A stretch of DNA of 11,978 bases from Candidatus Bathyarchaeota archaeon (GCA_016934355.1 JAFGTA010000205.1:1-11978), one strand, 5' to 3'. Shown: positions 1 through 6,649, numbered from the stretch's first letter. Notes: generated from the sequence alone by a model not told the origin. Numbers and translations are program-made.

Positions 1-1072
1 CCACAGCCTAGGGCTCCCGAGCCTCGCGACCTCAAGCGTCGCCCTCTACAGGGGAGTAGGAGCCGACACCGGCATCCCGTGGGGCAGCGCCGAGGACTTC
101 TACAGGCTAGTGAATGGCGCCCAGGACGAGATAGTGGCGCCGCCCGGTGAACGGTTCTTCTATCATAACGCGGCTTGGAGGATGCTCGGCAACGTCATAC
201 AGGCGAAGTCTGGGATACCGTTCCACAGGTACATCAAGGAGAGGGTGATCGACCCCCTCGGGATGAGCCGCTCCACACTGAACACGGCGGAGTTCTACGA
301 AGACCCTGACCACATCGTGCCCCACTGGAAGAAGCCGGACGGCACCGTCGAGCCTAGCAGGTTCCCGTACCCAAACCCCGAGGACAACCCCGGCTTCAGC
401 TTCATAGCAGCCGCCGGCGGCATAGCCAGCAGCGTGAACGAGATGGCGCGGTACCTGAACGCCCAAATAATGAAGGGCGATTACCCGGGAGGTAGGCTCG
501 CCAGCCCAGAGTCGTTCGAGAGGATGCAGACGCTGCACATCAGGCGCACCGACGGCTTCTACGGCGTACACGGCTACGGATACGGGCTAGGTGTCACCCC
601 CGACTTCCTGGGGCACAAGATGCTGAGCCACGGCGGCAGCATACTGGTGTCCACGGCGCACATGGCTTTCATCCCGGACCTGAAGATCGGCGTCGTCATG
701 ATGGGGAACAGCGCCAGCCTCCCCTACGATGAGATGGCTGAATGCATTCTAGCAACCATGATGGGAAGGGACCCCATGGAGGCTGTGCCCTCCCTCGCAA
801 TCAAGCAGCGCATGCAGCGGCTCACCGGGGCATACGACATCTACAAGGGGATCGAGAGGGTGCACGTGGTCAGGAAGGCGGGAATGCTGTACCTAGAGAC
901 CAAGACACCGTTCACGGACATGCTGCAGCCGCTCATACCCGAGGACCCTACGCTTGAGTCCACCATGTTCTACACGCTCGTGGACGGAGCCAAGTCACCC
1001 GTAGAGTTCGTCGTCCACGATGACGGGCGCGTTGACCTCTTCGTGGAGCGCTACTGCTTCCACAAGAGGTAG
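1..1072 (+). CDS. Beta-lactamase-fold serine hydrolase with C-terminal beta domain (5'-truncated)
   Basis: The frame is open from base 2, so the gene enters from the left. The GTG at 110 is internal, because clear family sequence lies before it (an HSLGLP motif at the very edge). Visible class C beta-lactamase/penicillin-binding-protein features are the PGERFFYHN block with the Tyr-x-Asn catalytic motif (Y54, N56 of the visible part), a GGIASSVNEMARYL helix, and an HGG motif (210-212) in the place of the KTG triad. The nucleophile Ser-x-x-Lys lies upstream, outside the window. From about residue 270 a separate beta-rich domain (RLTGAYDIY onward) resembles the lipocalin-like tails of archaeal Pab87-type serine peptidases and other CubicO-family members. 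Likely role: peptidase or esterase acting on D-amino-acid peptides or other amides and esters. The substrate cannot be read from the sequence. It ends 5 bp before the oppositely directed propeller gene. Confidence 0.88.
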   Translation, partial: HSLGLPSLATSSVALYRGVGADTGIPWGSAEDFYRLVNGAQDEIVAPPGERFFYHNAAWRMLGNVIQAKSGIPFHRYIKERVIDPLGMSRSTLNTAEFYEDPDHIVPHWKKPDGTVEPSRFPYPNPEDNPGFSFIAAAGGIASSVNEMARYLNAQIMKGDYPGGRLASPESFERMQTLHIRRTDGFYGVHGYGYGLGVTPDFLGHKMLSHGGSILVSTAHMAFIPDLKIGVVMMGNSASLPYDEMAECILATMMGRDPMEAVPSLAIKQRMQRLTGAYDIYKGIERVHVVRKAGMLYLETKTPFTDMLQPLIPEDPTLESTMFYTLVDGAKSPVEFVVHDDGRVDLFVERYCFHKR

Positions 1073-1077
1073 CCCCT

Positions 1078-2853
1078 CTATGCCGGCGGGTACCTCATCC
1101 ACGCGACGTCGTAGCACTCATAGCCGGTCTCGTCGACGTCCGCGCTGAGCTCCGTGACAGACACGTCGTCCTCGCCGTTTACGCCCACAGCGTTGAGGTT
1201 GCCGTTCATATCGAGCGTCGTCACGAGCAAAGAAGGCTGCCCGTAGTAGGGTATCGCCCGCACGTTCACCCAGCGCAGGTGGTTCATGACCTGTCCCGTG
1301 TACTGGTCCCACCCACCGATGGGGCTCCAGTAGCCGATCCCTATCGGGGCCAGCTTGTAGACCTTGTAGTTCAGGTAAGGCGAGTCGTCGTCGTTTGCGA
1401 ACAGCCAGAACTGGAGGCCATCTGGGTGCCAGTCACCGTCTATACACCTCGTCGCCCGGGAGTCCAGTCCGTCGCCGTCGATCTCCCACGGGATTGGCTC
1501 CCACCAGTCATAGAAGCCAAACCACGTCGTGTACGTATTGGAGTAGACCCTTGAGTCCGAGTTCACAGCTATGAGCATGATGCGGTTCGAGCCCTGCAGC
1601 CTGTGAGGCCTCAGCATGAGCCACCTGACGTCCTTACTACCCCGAGTAACCAATGTCAGGGGGTCCTCGTCGGTCCACGTCCCGTTGGCGTTCGTAGACC
1701 TCAGCGCGTTACCGTGGCTCCCTACGACCGCGTGGAGTCTCCCGCTCGTGTACTCGTAGGCTACGTCGCCGCACTCGTACTCGGCGTAGTTGGCTTGGCT
1801 AGACGTGTCCGTGACCATATGTACTTCGCTCCAGCTGTCGCCGTCCCAGATGATCACACCTGCCCGCTTCTGGTTGTTGATGAAGAGGGCGGAAACCTCG
1901 TCGCTGCCGGATCGAGGGTTTGAGGCGAGCTTCACGTACCTGACCTGATGTGTTCCGGGGAGGTCCACGTACATCTCCTCGGACCACGAGCCCTGCTGGT
2001 ACACCCTGTAGGCGAGGTCCTTGTTCCCCGGGTTGTCGTTGTTCCGTACGGCGTACAGCAGCATGGCGCCGCCGCTGGTCTGCTCATACGCGACGTCGTA
2101 GGGGCGGTAATTCTTGTTGTTGTTCCCCTGCCAGAGCTGCCCGAAAACGTCGTGCGTCCAGCCCTCGCCGTCGTAGACGTAGGCGTCCAGCACGCCCCTC
2201 GAGTCGAGAGTGACGGTGACCGCCTCCCCAAAGTTGCTGATCAGCGGAGAGTAGGCGGATCGCACGTACATGGGGGCTCCGTGGGCCTCGTCCAGCTCGC
2301 CCTGCGTGCCCCACGACTCGTCGAAGAGCCTGTACTTGGGGTAGTCTGAGCCCAGGGCGTCGCTGGACCTGTACACCGTCAGGGCTCCGGACGTTCCCTG
2401 TGAGCCTACGTCGCTGGTGAACGTCCCCTCCAGCTGGTTGCCGTTAATGAAGATGAGGAAGCTTGTGACCTCGCCTTTGATACCCGGCTTGTAGAAACGG
2501 AAGGTGTGCGACCACTGCTGGTCAGGGTCTAAGGAGCCTGTGTCGGCCTCCTGCATCAGCGGGATATCTTCATAGTAGATTATATCGCCAGTGGAGTTGA
2601 GTGCCTGTATCTCGACCGTGGCGGACTGCTCCTCAGGCTCGGCGTGGCTGAGGGTCAGAGTGAAGTCCACGGTGTTGAATGGGAAGAAGGGGAAAGTGTA
2701 GTCCCTGTCGATGATTATGAAGGGGGTGTCCTGCACCTCAACTATGTCCCTCGATCTGGACTCCCGCACCGGGTTCAGCACGTAAGCTGCCGTCGAAGAC
2801 ACAAGCAGGGTTAGAACTGCGACTATGACGACTACGTCCCGGGTGATTTTCAA
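1078..2853 (-). CDS. Secreted/membrane-anchored protein with predicted eight-bladed beta-propeller
   Basis: 591 codons starting at TTG. A TATA-like box sits about 29 bp upstream, an in-frame stop lies six codons upstream, and this start supplies the signal sequence. Residues 1-25 form a basic N-end plus a hydrophobic stretch (signal peptide or membrane anchor). Residues about 40-150 look like a beta-sandwich. From about residue 153 to the end the protein consists of a 110-residue repeat. The marker strand recurs at Asp253 (DVAYE), Asp363 (DVAYE), Asp472 and Asp582 (DVAW), and aligned WDGxxW-type strands recur at Trp232, Trp341 and Trp450/451. Each repeat appears to hold two blades. No catalytic motif is recognised and no named family is assigned. 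Known propellers of this kind bind ligands or proteins outside the cell, so an extracellular binding or adhesion role is an inference. No neighbour is co-directional or close; it converges on the hydrolase gene. Confidence 0.85.
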   Translation of the reverse strand: MKITRDVVVIVAVLTLLVSSTAAYVLNPVRESRSRDIVEVQDTPFIIIDRDYTFPFFPFNTVDFTLTLSHAEPEEQSATVEIQALNSTGDIIYYEDIPLMQEADTGSLDPDQQWSHTFRFYKPGIKGEVTSFLIFINGNQLEGTFTSDVGSQGTSGALTVYRSSDALGSDYPKYRLFDESWGTQGELDEAHGAPMYVRSAYSPLISNFGEAVTVTLDSRGVLDAYVYDGEGWTHDVFGQLWQGNNNKNYRPYDVAYEQTSGGAMLLYAVRNNDNPGNKDLAYRVYQQGSWSEEMYVDLPGTHQVRYVKLASNPRSGSDEVSALFINNQKRAGVIIWDGDSWSEVHMVTDTSSQANYAEYECGDVAYEYTSGRLHAVVGSHGNALRSTNANGTWTDEDPLTLVTRGSKDVRWLMLRPHRLQGSNRIMLIAVNSDSRVYSNTYTTWFGFYDWWEPIPWEIDGDGLDSRATRCIDGDWHPDGLQFWLFANDDDSPYLNYKVYKLAPIGIGYWSPIGGWDQYTGQVMNHLRWVNVRAIPYYGQPSLLVTTLDMNGNLNAVGVNGEDDVSVTELSADVDETGYECYDVAWMRYPPA

Positions 2854-2878
2854 GATCGGTTTGTACTGTCATCTGACT

Positions 2879-2898
2879 CAATATAGGGGTATTCCCCA
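2879..2898 (-). promoter_or_regulatory. TATA-like box and BRE-region palindrome for the propeller gene
   Basis: Reading the - strand, CTATATTG at about 2879-2886 lies 26-33 nt before the TTG start at 2853. This is the spacing of a leaderless archaeal transcript. Directly upstream of it, in the TFB-recognition position, is a perfect GGGG-TATT-CCCC inverted repeat (2886-2897). Confidence 0.55.
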
Positions 2899-2915
2899 TA
2901 CCGTAGTATACTCAG

Positions 2916-2934
2916 CGTTAACACAGGGTTAACG
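2916..2934. repeat. Perfect 7-bp inverted repeat CGTTAAC-5 nt-GTTAACG (operator candidate)
   Basis: CGTTAAC (2916-2922) and GTTAACG (2928-2934) are exact inverted copies separated by ACAGG. The site lies about 30-48 bp upstream of the TATA-like box of the propeller gene. That is an activator-like position for a dimeric archaeal transcription factor. Function is inferred from position and symmetry only. Confidence 0.4.
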
Positions 2935-2959
2935 TCAATTACCAGGAGGTAACCACAGC

Positions 2960-2966
2960 AAAAAAA
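2960..2966 (-). terminator. Oligo-T tract downstream of the winged-helix gene
   Basis: Seven A on the + strand give a T7 run on the - strand, about 115 nt past the stop of the membrane protein/winged-helix operon. Archaeal RNA polymerase terminates at such T tracts without a hairpin. The rest of 2967-3082 is AT-rich and holds no gene I can support. Confidence 0.35.
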
Positions 2967-3082
2967 TAACATAAACCAGTTAAGTACTTCCAGAATTCTG
3001 TAGACTTTTTATGGAATAAGATTCGGTTCCTTTAAATCCGGTTATAGCTTAGGCGGCTTATTAAAGATGTTTTTCGATAGCG

Positions 3083-3358
3083 TCAGAGCTTGAACTCGGG
3101 TCCCCTGTTGTAGAGCTCCAGGTACATCTCCTTGAAGGCGTCAAGGAACACACTCGCCTCTGGTGTCGTCCTGAGGAGGTTCTGCCCATCTTCCTCGTAC
3201 TTCCTAAGGTACTCCTTCCCGAGGAGGAACCCGATGTGCTCCTGCCCTATCTTGCTGTTGAGGCTGCACCTGTGGATTACGCTGGTGAACGTCCGGGGGT
3301 TCCTGCAGTAGGTAAGTATCTCCCAGTATATCTCGTAGAGAGTCCTCTTCCCCCGCAT
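3083..3358 (-). CDS. Small winged-helix transcriptional regulator (HTH_45-like)
   Basis: 91 codons with an ATG start 2 nt after the stop of the upstream membrane-protein gene (TGA-GC-ATG), so the two are almost certainly co-transcribed and translationally coupled. The layout is that of single-domain archaeal winged-helix proteins: helix 1 (about 5-18, TLYEIYWEILTYC), a short loop, a helix-turn-helix (about 22-48, TFTSVIHRCSLNSKIGQEHIGFLLG), a beta wing (EYLRKYEEDGQNLLRTT), and a C-terminal helix (about 67-84) likely used for dimerisation. The open frame extends 5' to 4003, but that part is an Arg/His-rich shadow of the membrane-protein gene and is not protein-like. Target unknown. The obvious inference is autoregulation of this operon or signalling coupled to the membrane partner. 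Confidence 0.82.
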   Translation of the reverse strand: MRGKRTLYEIYWEILTYCRNPRTFTSVIHRCSLNSKIGQEHIGFLLGKEYLRKYEEDGQNLLRTTPEASVFLDAFKEMYLELYNRGPEFKL

Positions 3359-3360
3359 GC

Positions 3361-3975
3361 TCAGCCTTCCAGTATCCCCTTCAGCCTCTCCTCCGCCTCC
3401 CCCGTCAACCCGAGCCTCTGGTCCCACGTCTCGGAGTACCGCCTGAACAGGGTGGGCACATAGAGACCCACCAAGCCGGCGCCGGCGCTGCAAAGCAGCC
3501 CGACCACCGTGAACAGGGTCATCAGCCCCGTCTGCGGGGTCAACAGGTTGGTGACCTGTGGGATGGTGGTGAGCAGCACAAGGCCGCCTGTGACCCTGCT
3601 TCCCAGCGTCATCCGCCCTATCTTCTCGCCGTTGTCTCTGTAGAAGGCGAGGCTCTGGACGATGATGCCTGTGAGTGCCTCGTCGTCGCTTGGGTCCGTC
3701 TTCTCGAAGCTGTCCGTTATGTCGCCGTAGCCGTCCATCAGCTCTGCGGCGTTGCTGATCCAGTTGATCGCGAAGGCGAAGCCTGCTACGGTCACCGCCA
3801 CGTAGAGCAGTGTGACCGCCTCGAAGCTGCCCCCCTGAAATAAGCCGACTATGTGTGTGACTCCTAGGCTTATAGAGAAGGCGAGGGCCAGCGCCGCGCC
3901 GACCAGGTTCGCTATGATGAGTGCGTTGAAGCTCTTTATCTCGGTACTGAAACGCTCTATGGTTCTTGATTCCAT
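3361..3975 (-). CDS. Four-helix integral membrane protein of unknown function
   Basis: 204 codons from the ATG at 3975, chosen because GAGGT (3983-3987) sits 7 nt before it. An in-frame ATG at 4026 would add 17 residues but has no ribosome-binding site. Hydrophobic segments lie at about 17-45, 52-74, 124-146 and 149-175. An acidic loop (80-120, with DGYGDITDSFEKTDPSDDE) separates helix pairs, and a charged tail follows. This gives two hairpins with a conserved-looking soluble loop. I do not recognise a family and see no catalytic or transport motif. It is the first gene of an operon with the winged-helix protein at 3083-3358. Small membrane protein plus winged-helix pairs recur in archaea, so it may sequester, sense for, or be controlled by that regulator (inference). 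Confidence 0.8.
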   Translation of the reverse strand: MESRTIERFSTEIKSFNALIIANLVGAALALAFSISLGVTHIVGLFQGGSFEAVTLLYVAVTVAGFAFAINWISNAAELMDGYGDITDSFEKTDPSDDEALTGIIVQSLAFYRDNGEKIGRMTLGSRVTGGLVLLTTIPQVTNLLTPQTGLMTLFTVVGLLCSAGAGLVGLYVPTLFRRYSETWDQRLGLTGEAEERLKGILEG

Positions 3976-3982
3976 TCTTGTT

Positions 3983-4019
3983 ACCTCTAAATATACGTGG
4001 CAAGTATATGAGATATAAG
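3983..4019 (-). promoter_or_regulatory. Promoter and Shine-Dalgarno of the membrane protein/winged-helix operon
   Basis: On the - strand CTTATAT (about 4013-4019) is a TATA-like box. A start site about 26 nt downstream would give a short leader containing GAGGT (3983-3987), 7 nt from the ATG. Further TATA-like stretches (4004-4009, 3989-3996) make the exact box uncertain. Unlike most genes here, this one appears to have a leader. Confidence 0.45.
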
Positions 4020-4087
4020 GCAGCATGAAAGAATGTTACATACTTATCTTACATCGTGATTACAATAATGCAGATAATAAAAGAGTG

Positions 4088-4094
4088 AAAAAAA
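4088..4094 (-). terminator. Oligo-T terminator of the acetyltransferase gene
   Basis: A T7 run on the - strand (A7 on +) lies 29 nt past the stop of the GNAT gene in an otherwise AT-rich 100-bp spacer. It fits the hairpin-free archaeal termination signal. Confidence 0.5.
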
Positions 4095-4122
4095 GATAAT
4101 CTTCTATGTATACCCTTATCTC

Positions 4123-4671
4123 TTACTCCGGTGGCTTAGACACGCTAGGAGCTTTGTTCAAGGTCTTGCCCATGAGCAGGAGGTCGTGGAGCGCTTCATC
4201 CTCTGCCTTGTAGGCGCCCACCCGCCTTCCCTCCAAAGTGAACCCAAACTTCCTGAACAGCCGCACCGCGGCCTCGTTGTCCGCCACCACCTCCAGGTTT
4301 ATCCTGTGGAGGCCGTGCTCGTTGGCTGCGTTCAGCAGCATGACCATCTGCGCCGTCCCGAGGCCCACTCCCTGATAGTTCTGGTGAAGGTAGATGTTGA
4401 GTTCACCCGTTCCTCTGAGGCGTGGGTGGGTGAACTTCTGGATGGAGGCGTAGCCCACGATGTCGCCGCCGTGGACGGCTACAAGCGAGATTAGGTTACT
4501 GAGGTTACCTATCCAGCGGTCGATGGTCTCCTCGGTGTAGGGGGCCATGCTCCACCTGAGGGCTTCAGGGCTCATGGAAGCGTACATCCCGTGGAGGCCA
4601 TCCCTGTCAGAGGGCTGCAGGGGGCGTATGTCCACGCGTCTCCCATCCCCGAGGGTGACGGTCTTCTCCAT
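4123..4671 (-). CDS. GNAT-family N-acetyltransferase
   Basis: 182 codons. Transfers the acetyl group of acetyl-CoA to an amine. The acetyl-CoA pyrophosphate loop (motif A) is visible as Q100-G-V-G103-L-G105-T after the beta-strand ELNIYLH. Motif B follows as ADNEAAVRLFRKFGF (130-144). The N-terminus (MEKTVTLGDGRRVDIRPL) is the usual first strand of this group, which argues for the ATG at 4671. TATA-like TTATA (4696-4700) lies 26 bp upstream, as for a leaderless message. An in-frame ATG at 4713 would add 14 residues that do not look like the family. The acceptor (protein lysine, protein N-terminus or small molecule) cannot be read from the sequence. It is flanked by spacers with their own signals, so probably monocistronic. 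Confidence 0.88.
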   Translation of the reverse strand: MEKTVTLGDGRRVDIRPLQPSDRDGLHGMYASMSPEALRWSMAPYTEETIDRWIGNLSNLISLVAVHGGDIVGYASIQKFTHPRLRGTGELNIYLHQNYQGVGLGTAQMVMLLNAANEHGLHRINLEVVADNEAAVRLFRKFGFTLEGRRVGAYKAEDEALHDLLLMGKTLNKAPSVSKPPE

Positions 4672-4694
4672 ATGGTAGGCTACCCTTAGTGTCA

Positions 4695-4701
4695 GTATAA
4701 C
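4695..4701 (-). promoter_or_regulatory. TATA-like box of the acetyltransferase gene
   Basis: GGTTATAC on the - strand is centred about 26 bp upstream of the ATG at 4671, leaving no room for a leader. It supports the 4671 start over 4713. Confidence 0.45.
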
Positions 4702-4751
4702 CTTTTTGAACATAGTTCATTACATAAGCCGCGTAATAATGCGTCGCCGTT

Positions 4752-4763
4752 GAGCCTCGGCTC
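4752..4763. repeat. Short palindrome GAGCC-TC-GGCTC
   Basis: Exact 5-bp arms with a 2-bp centre lie in the spacer between the serpin stop and the acetyltransferase promoter, about 52-67 bp upstream of the latter's TATA-like box. The centre is too short for a good RNA hairpin, so a protein-binding site is the likelier reading. Weak evidence. Confidence 0.25.
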
Positions 4764-4782
4764 CAAATATAAGAAAATATAG
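4764..4782 (-). terminator. T-rich tract after the serpin gene
   Basis: On the - strand CTATATTTTCTTATATTT begins about 7 nt past the serpin stop codon. It is a plausible archaeal termination region without a hairpin. Confidence 0.4.
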
Positions 4783-4788
4783 GGTGCC

Positions 4789-6051
4789 TTATCCGCTCGG
4801 GTCAGTCACTCGGCCCATGAAGAGGATGACGCCTGTAACCCTGTCCCGGATCACGAAGATGAAGGGACGGTCGGCGTGGAAGACCTCTTCGTTTACCGGA
4901 GCGCTGGTGAGCGTGATGGAGACCCCCGTCGCAGCCGCCGCCTCCGTTCCCTTCTCGTTGACCTCGATGAAAGCCTGATGGATCACCTTGTCGATGCAGA
5001 GCTTGTCAGCCTCCGTTATCCCCGTGAAGTCAGCTGAGTCGGTGAAAGCCGTCGGCATACCCATGTCCGCAAGGTACTCACCCATGTCGTACTTGGACTC
5101 GAAGGTGAACCTGGGCAGGTGGACGTCTACCACAGTCTCCTCGAGGCCCCTGATCCACTCGCCGAGCTTCTCCGTCGACAGCTCCGCCTCCACCCGGTCT
5201 AACCCGATCTCCTCAGGGAGAAGGATGATCATGGAGACGTCGCCACCCGCGTAAGGCAGCTCAAGCAACTGGACCCTGTCCTCCTCGGTGTAGTTGAACC
5301 TCTCGCCTGTCAGGCGCATCATATCCACATTCACGTCGTCAGTGGGGCGCACGTGGAACTCTTCTACACTCGTATCGTCCTCGTCGAACTCCTTCAACCA
5401 GTCGCCCTTGAAGTATATGGCGTTCGTGAGGACCAGCCTGACGTCGCTGTGGATGGAGCCATAGGGGAACAGGTCCTTGATCCTATCGTTGGTCCGCTCC
5501 TCCACCCAGTCGTTGATCACAACGCGGGAATCCTCAGGCTCACCCACGAAGTCCAATGCGTTGGACTCTCCGCCGTAATAGTCAGCTATCGCCTCAATAT
5601 ATTCCTCTCTGACCGGGTAGTCCTGCTGGACCCACAGTGCGTTAACCGTGTGGAGCTCATACTCCCGGTCCACGCCGTTCAGGACGTTGAATATCCTCGC
5701 ATTCGCCGACCTCCTCTCGCCGTTGTCCTCGATGAACCCGAACACCGACCGCATCTCGTCCGCAGTCTCGCCGCGCGCCCCCTCATAAGTCATTGAGAGC
5801 GCCGTCGAAATACTGTACGGCGAGAACAGGATGTTCCCATCGCCCACGCTGTACCTCGCGTAGAGATCGAGGGCGAACCCGTTACAGGCATTCGCAGTCG
5901 CCTCCACCGAGGAGGCAGAGGCGCCGCCGTCTTCGAGGACGGGCTTATCATGCTTTGCCGTGGTTCCCTTCAGCCAGTCTAAGGCCAGTGGGCTGACAGC
6001 CACGGCGGCGAGCAGTATCAAGACGAACCCAAACATCATCCTGCGGTTCAT
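4789..6051 (-). CDS. Serpin (serine protease inhibitor), secreted or membrane-anchored
   Basis: 420 codons. Serpins trap serine or cysteine proteases by inserting the cleaved reactive loop into a beta-sheet. Residues 1-28 (MNRRMMFGFVLILLAAVAV...) are a signal peptide or N-terminal anchor, followed by a low-complexity linker (about 30-50). Serpin landmarks are NILFSPYSISTALSM (73-87), LTNAIYFKGDW (208-218), HLPRFTFES (311-319), and the C-terminal signature DRPFIFVIRD with TGVILFMGRVTDP (394-418). The hinge E366-K-G-T-E-A-A-A-A-T is fully of the inhibitory type, with small residues at P12-P9. Counting from P15 Gly368 as in antithrombin gives P2 Leu381, P1 Thr382, P1' Ser383. The start ATG at 6051 is preceded by TATA 26 bp upstream. 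An in-frame GTG at 6084 also has a TATA-like box about 27 bp upstream and would add 11 residues. Target protease unknown; no protease gene is visible next to it. Confidence 0.95.
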   Translation of the reverse strand: MNRRMMFGFVLILLAAVAVSPLALDWLKGTTAKHDKPVLEDGGASASSVEATANACNGFALDLYARYSVGDGNILFSPYSISTALSMTYEGARGETADEMRSVFGFIEDNGERRSANARIFNVLNGVDREYELHTVNALWVQQDYPVREEYIEAIADYYGGESNALDFVGEPEDSRVVINDWVEERTNDRIKDLFPYGSIHSDVRLVLTNAIYFKGDWLKEFDEDDTSVEEFHVRPTDDVNVDMMRLTGERFNYTEEDRVQLLELPYAGGDVSMIILLPEEIGLDRVEAELSTEKLGEWIRGLEETVVDVHLPRFTFESKYDMGEYLADMGMPTAFTDSADFTGITEADKLCIDKVIHQAFIEVNEKGTEAAAATGVSITLTSAPVNEEVFHADRPFIFVIRDRVTGVILFMGRVTDPSG

Positions 6052-6073
6052 CGCACGTAAACGCGAAAACGCC

Positions 6074-6116
6074 AATATACACACCTACTACACCTTAAGG
6101 CGCCCACAGTATAATC
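6074..6116 (-). promoter_or_regulatory. Two tandem TATA-like boxes before the serpin
   Basis: On the - strand GTATATTG (about 6074-6080) lies 26 bp before the ATG at 6051, and GATTATACTG (about 6107-6116) lies about 27 bp before the in-frame GTG at 6084. The perfect palindrome CCTTAAGG (6093-6100) sits between them. Two leaderless starts, with and without 11 extra N-terminal residues, are possible. Confidence 0.4.
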
Positions 6117-6162
6117 CCACTCATTAGAACAAGCGTTCCAAAACATCGAACACATGAGCATA

Positions 6163-6193
6163 ACCCTGCTAATCTGGGGGCGAGAAACAGGGT
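6163..6193 (-). terminator. Inverted repeat ACCCTG...CAGGGT after the small membrane protein gene
   Basis: Six-bp exact arms (6163-6168 and 6188-6193) with a 19-nt loop start 7 nt past the stop codon at 6200. There is no T tract directly after it, so a terminator role is only tentative. A regulatory element upstream of the serpin promoter region is the alternative. Confidence 0.25.
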
Positions 6194-6199
6194 AACTCG

Positions 6200-6532
6200 T
6201 TAGACGGCTTCAGCCGCCTGCCTCCTCTCTGAAACCTGAAGAGGCGGCGTTTCCTCTTCACGCAGCCCACGCAGATGCGTCGGCCCATCGAGAAGACCTC
6301 TAATGAGAAAATAGGAAGTCTCAGGCAACGTTACCACGATCAGCAGCAGCTCCAGATCTGCCTCGTGGTACTCGTTCACCTTTATACGGATGGTCTTATC
6401 GGGCTGGGTGTACGCCGATAGGAATGTGGTTATGAAGACGACGTAGAACGTGATCGCCGTGATGGGGCCACGTCTATGAACAACGTCCCTGAGTATATTC
6501 GCTGTACCTTTCCGCCTTCCCACCTGTACCAT
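6200..6532 (-). CDS. Small hypothetical protein, probable membrane protein
   Basis: 110 codons with an ATG start; no family recognised. It begins with a basic segment (MVQVGRRKGTANILRDVVHRRG), then a clear hydrophobic helix at about 24-41 (ITAITFYVVFITTFLSAY). A polar stretch follows, then a second hydrophobic segment at about 59-80, and a charged Pro/Glu/Arg tail. Positive residues before helix 1 suggest a cytoplasmic N-end. A T-rich stretch on the - strand (about 6546-6556) is a poor TATA-like candidate for a leaderless start. The gene stands divergent from the histidine kinase, sharing a 155-bp upstream region. That leaves room for joint control or for a small accessory role to the sensor, which is inference. 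It could also be a non-coding open frame in GC-rich DNA, but no longer ORF overlaps it and the hydrophobic pattern is protein-like. Confidence 0.55.
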   Translation of the reverse strand: MVQVGRRKGTANILRDVVHRRGPITAITFYVVFITTFLSAYTQPDKTIRIKVNEYHEADLELLLIVVTLPETSYFLIRGLLDGPTHLRGLREEETPPLQVSERRQAAEAV

Positions 6533-6630
6533 AAAAATACTTTACCATAAAAGTAAATGGTGACTGAAAAACGCGGTACACAGTTTAACCGCAGGTGTCT
6601 CTCACCAGATTCCTACTCCATAAATTCTTT

Positions 6631-6640
6631 TTTATATAAA
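6631..6640 (+). promoter_or_regulatory. TATA box of the histidine kinase gene
   Basis: TTTATATAAA is the clearest TATA box in the window. It lies about 52 bp upstream of the ATG at 6688, so transcription would begin near 6662. That leaves a leader of about 26 nt holding GGAGA (6676-6680), 7 nt before the start codon. Confidence 0.6.
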
Positions 6641-6649
6641 GCTTCAAAG

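Noticed and set aside
1948..2349. Plus-strand open frames within the propeller gene
   Set aside because: Val/Arg-rich mirror frames produced by high GC at third positions; the - strand shows periodic repeats and a signal sequence.
3359..4003. Open frame extending the winged-helix gene to 306 codons
   Set aside because: The added part is Arg/His/Gly-rich, overlaps the membrane-protein gene in another frame and has no protein-like pattern. The ATG at 3358 follows the membrane-protein stop closely.
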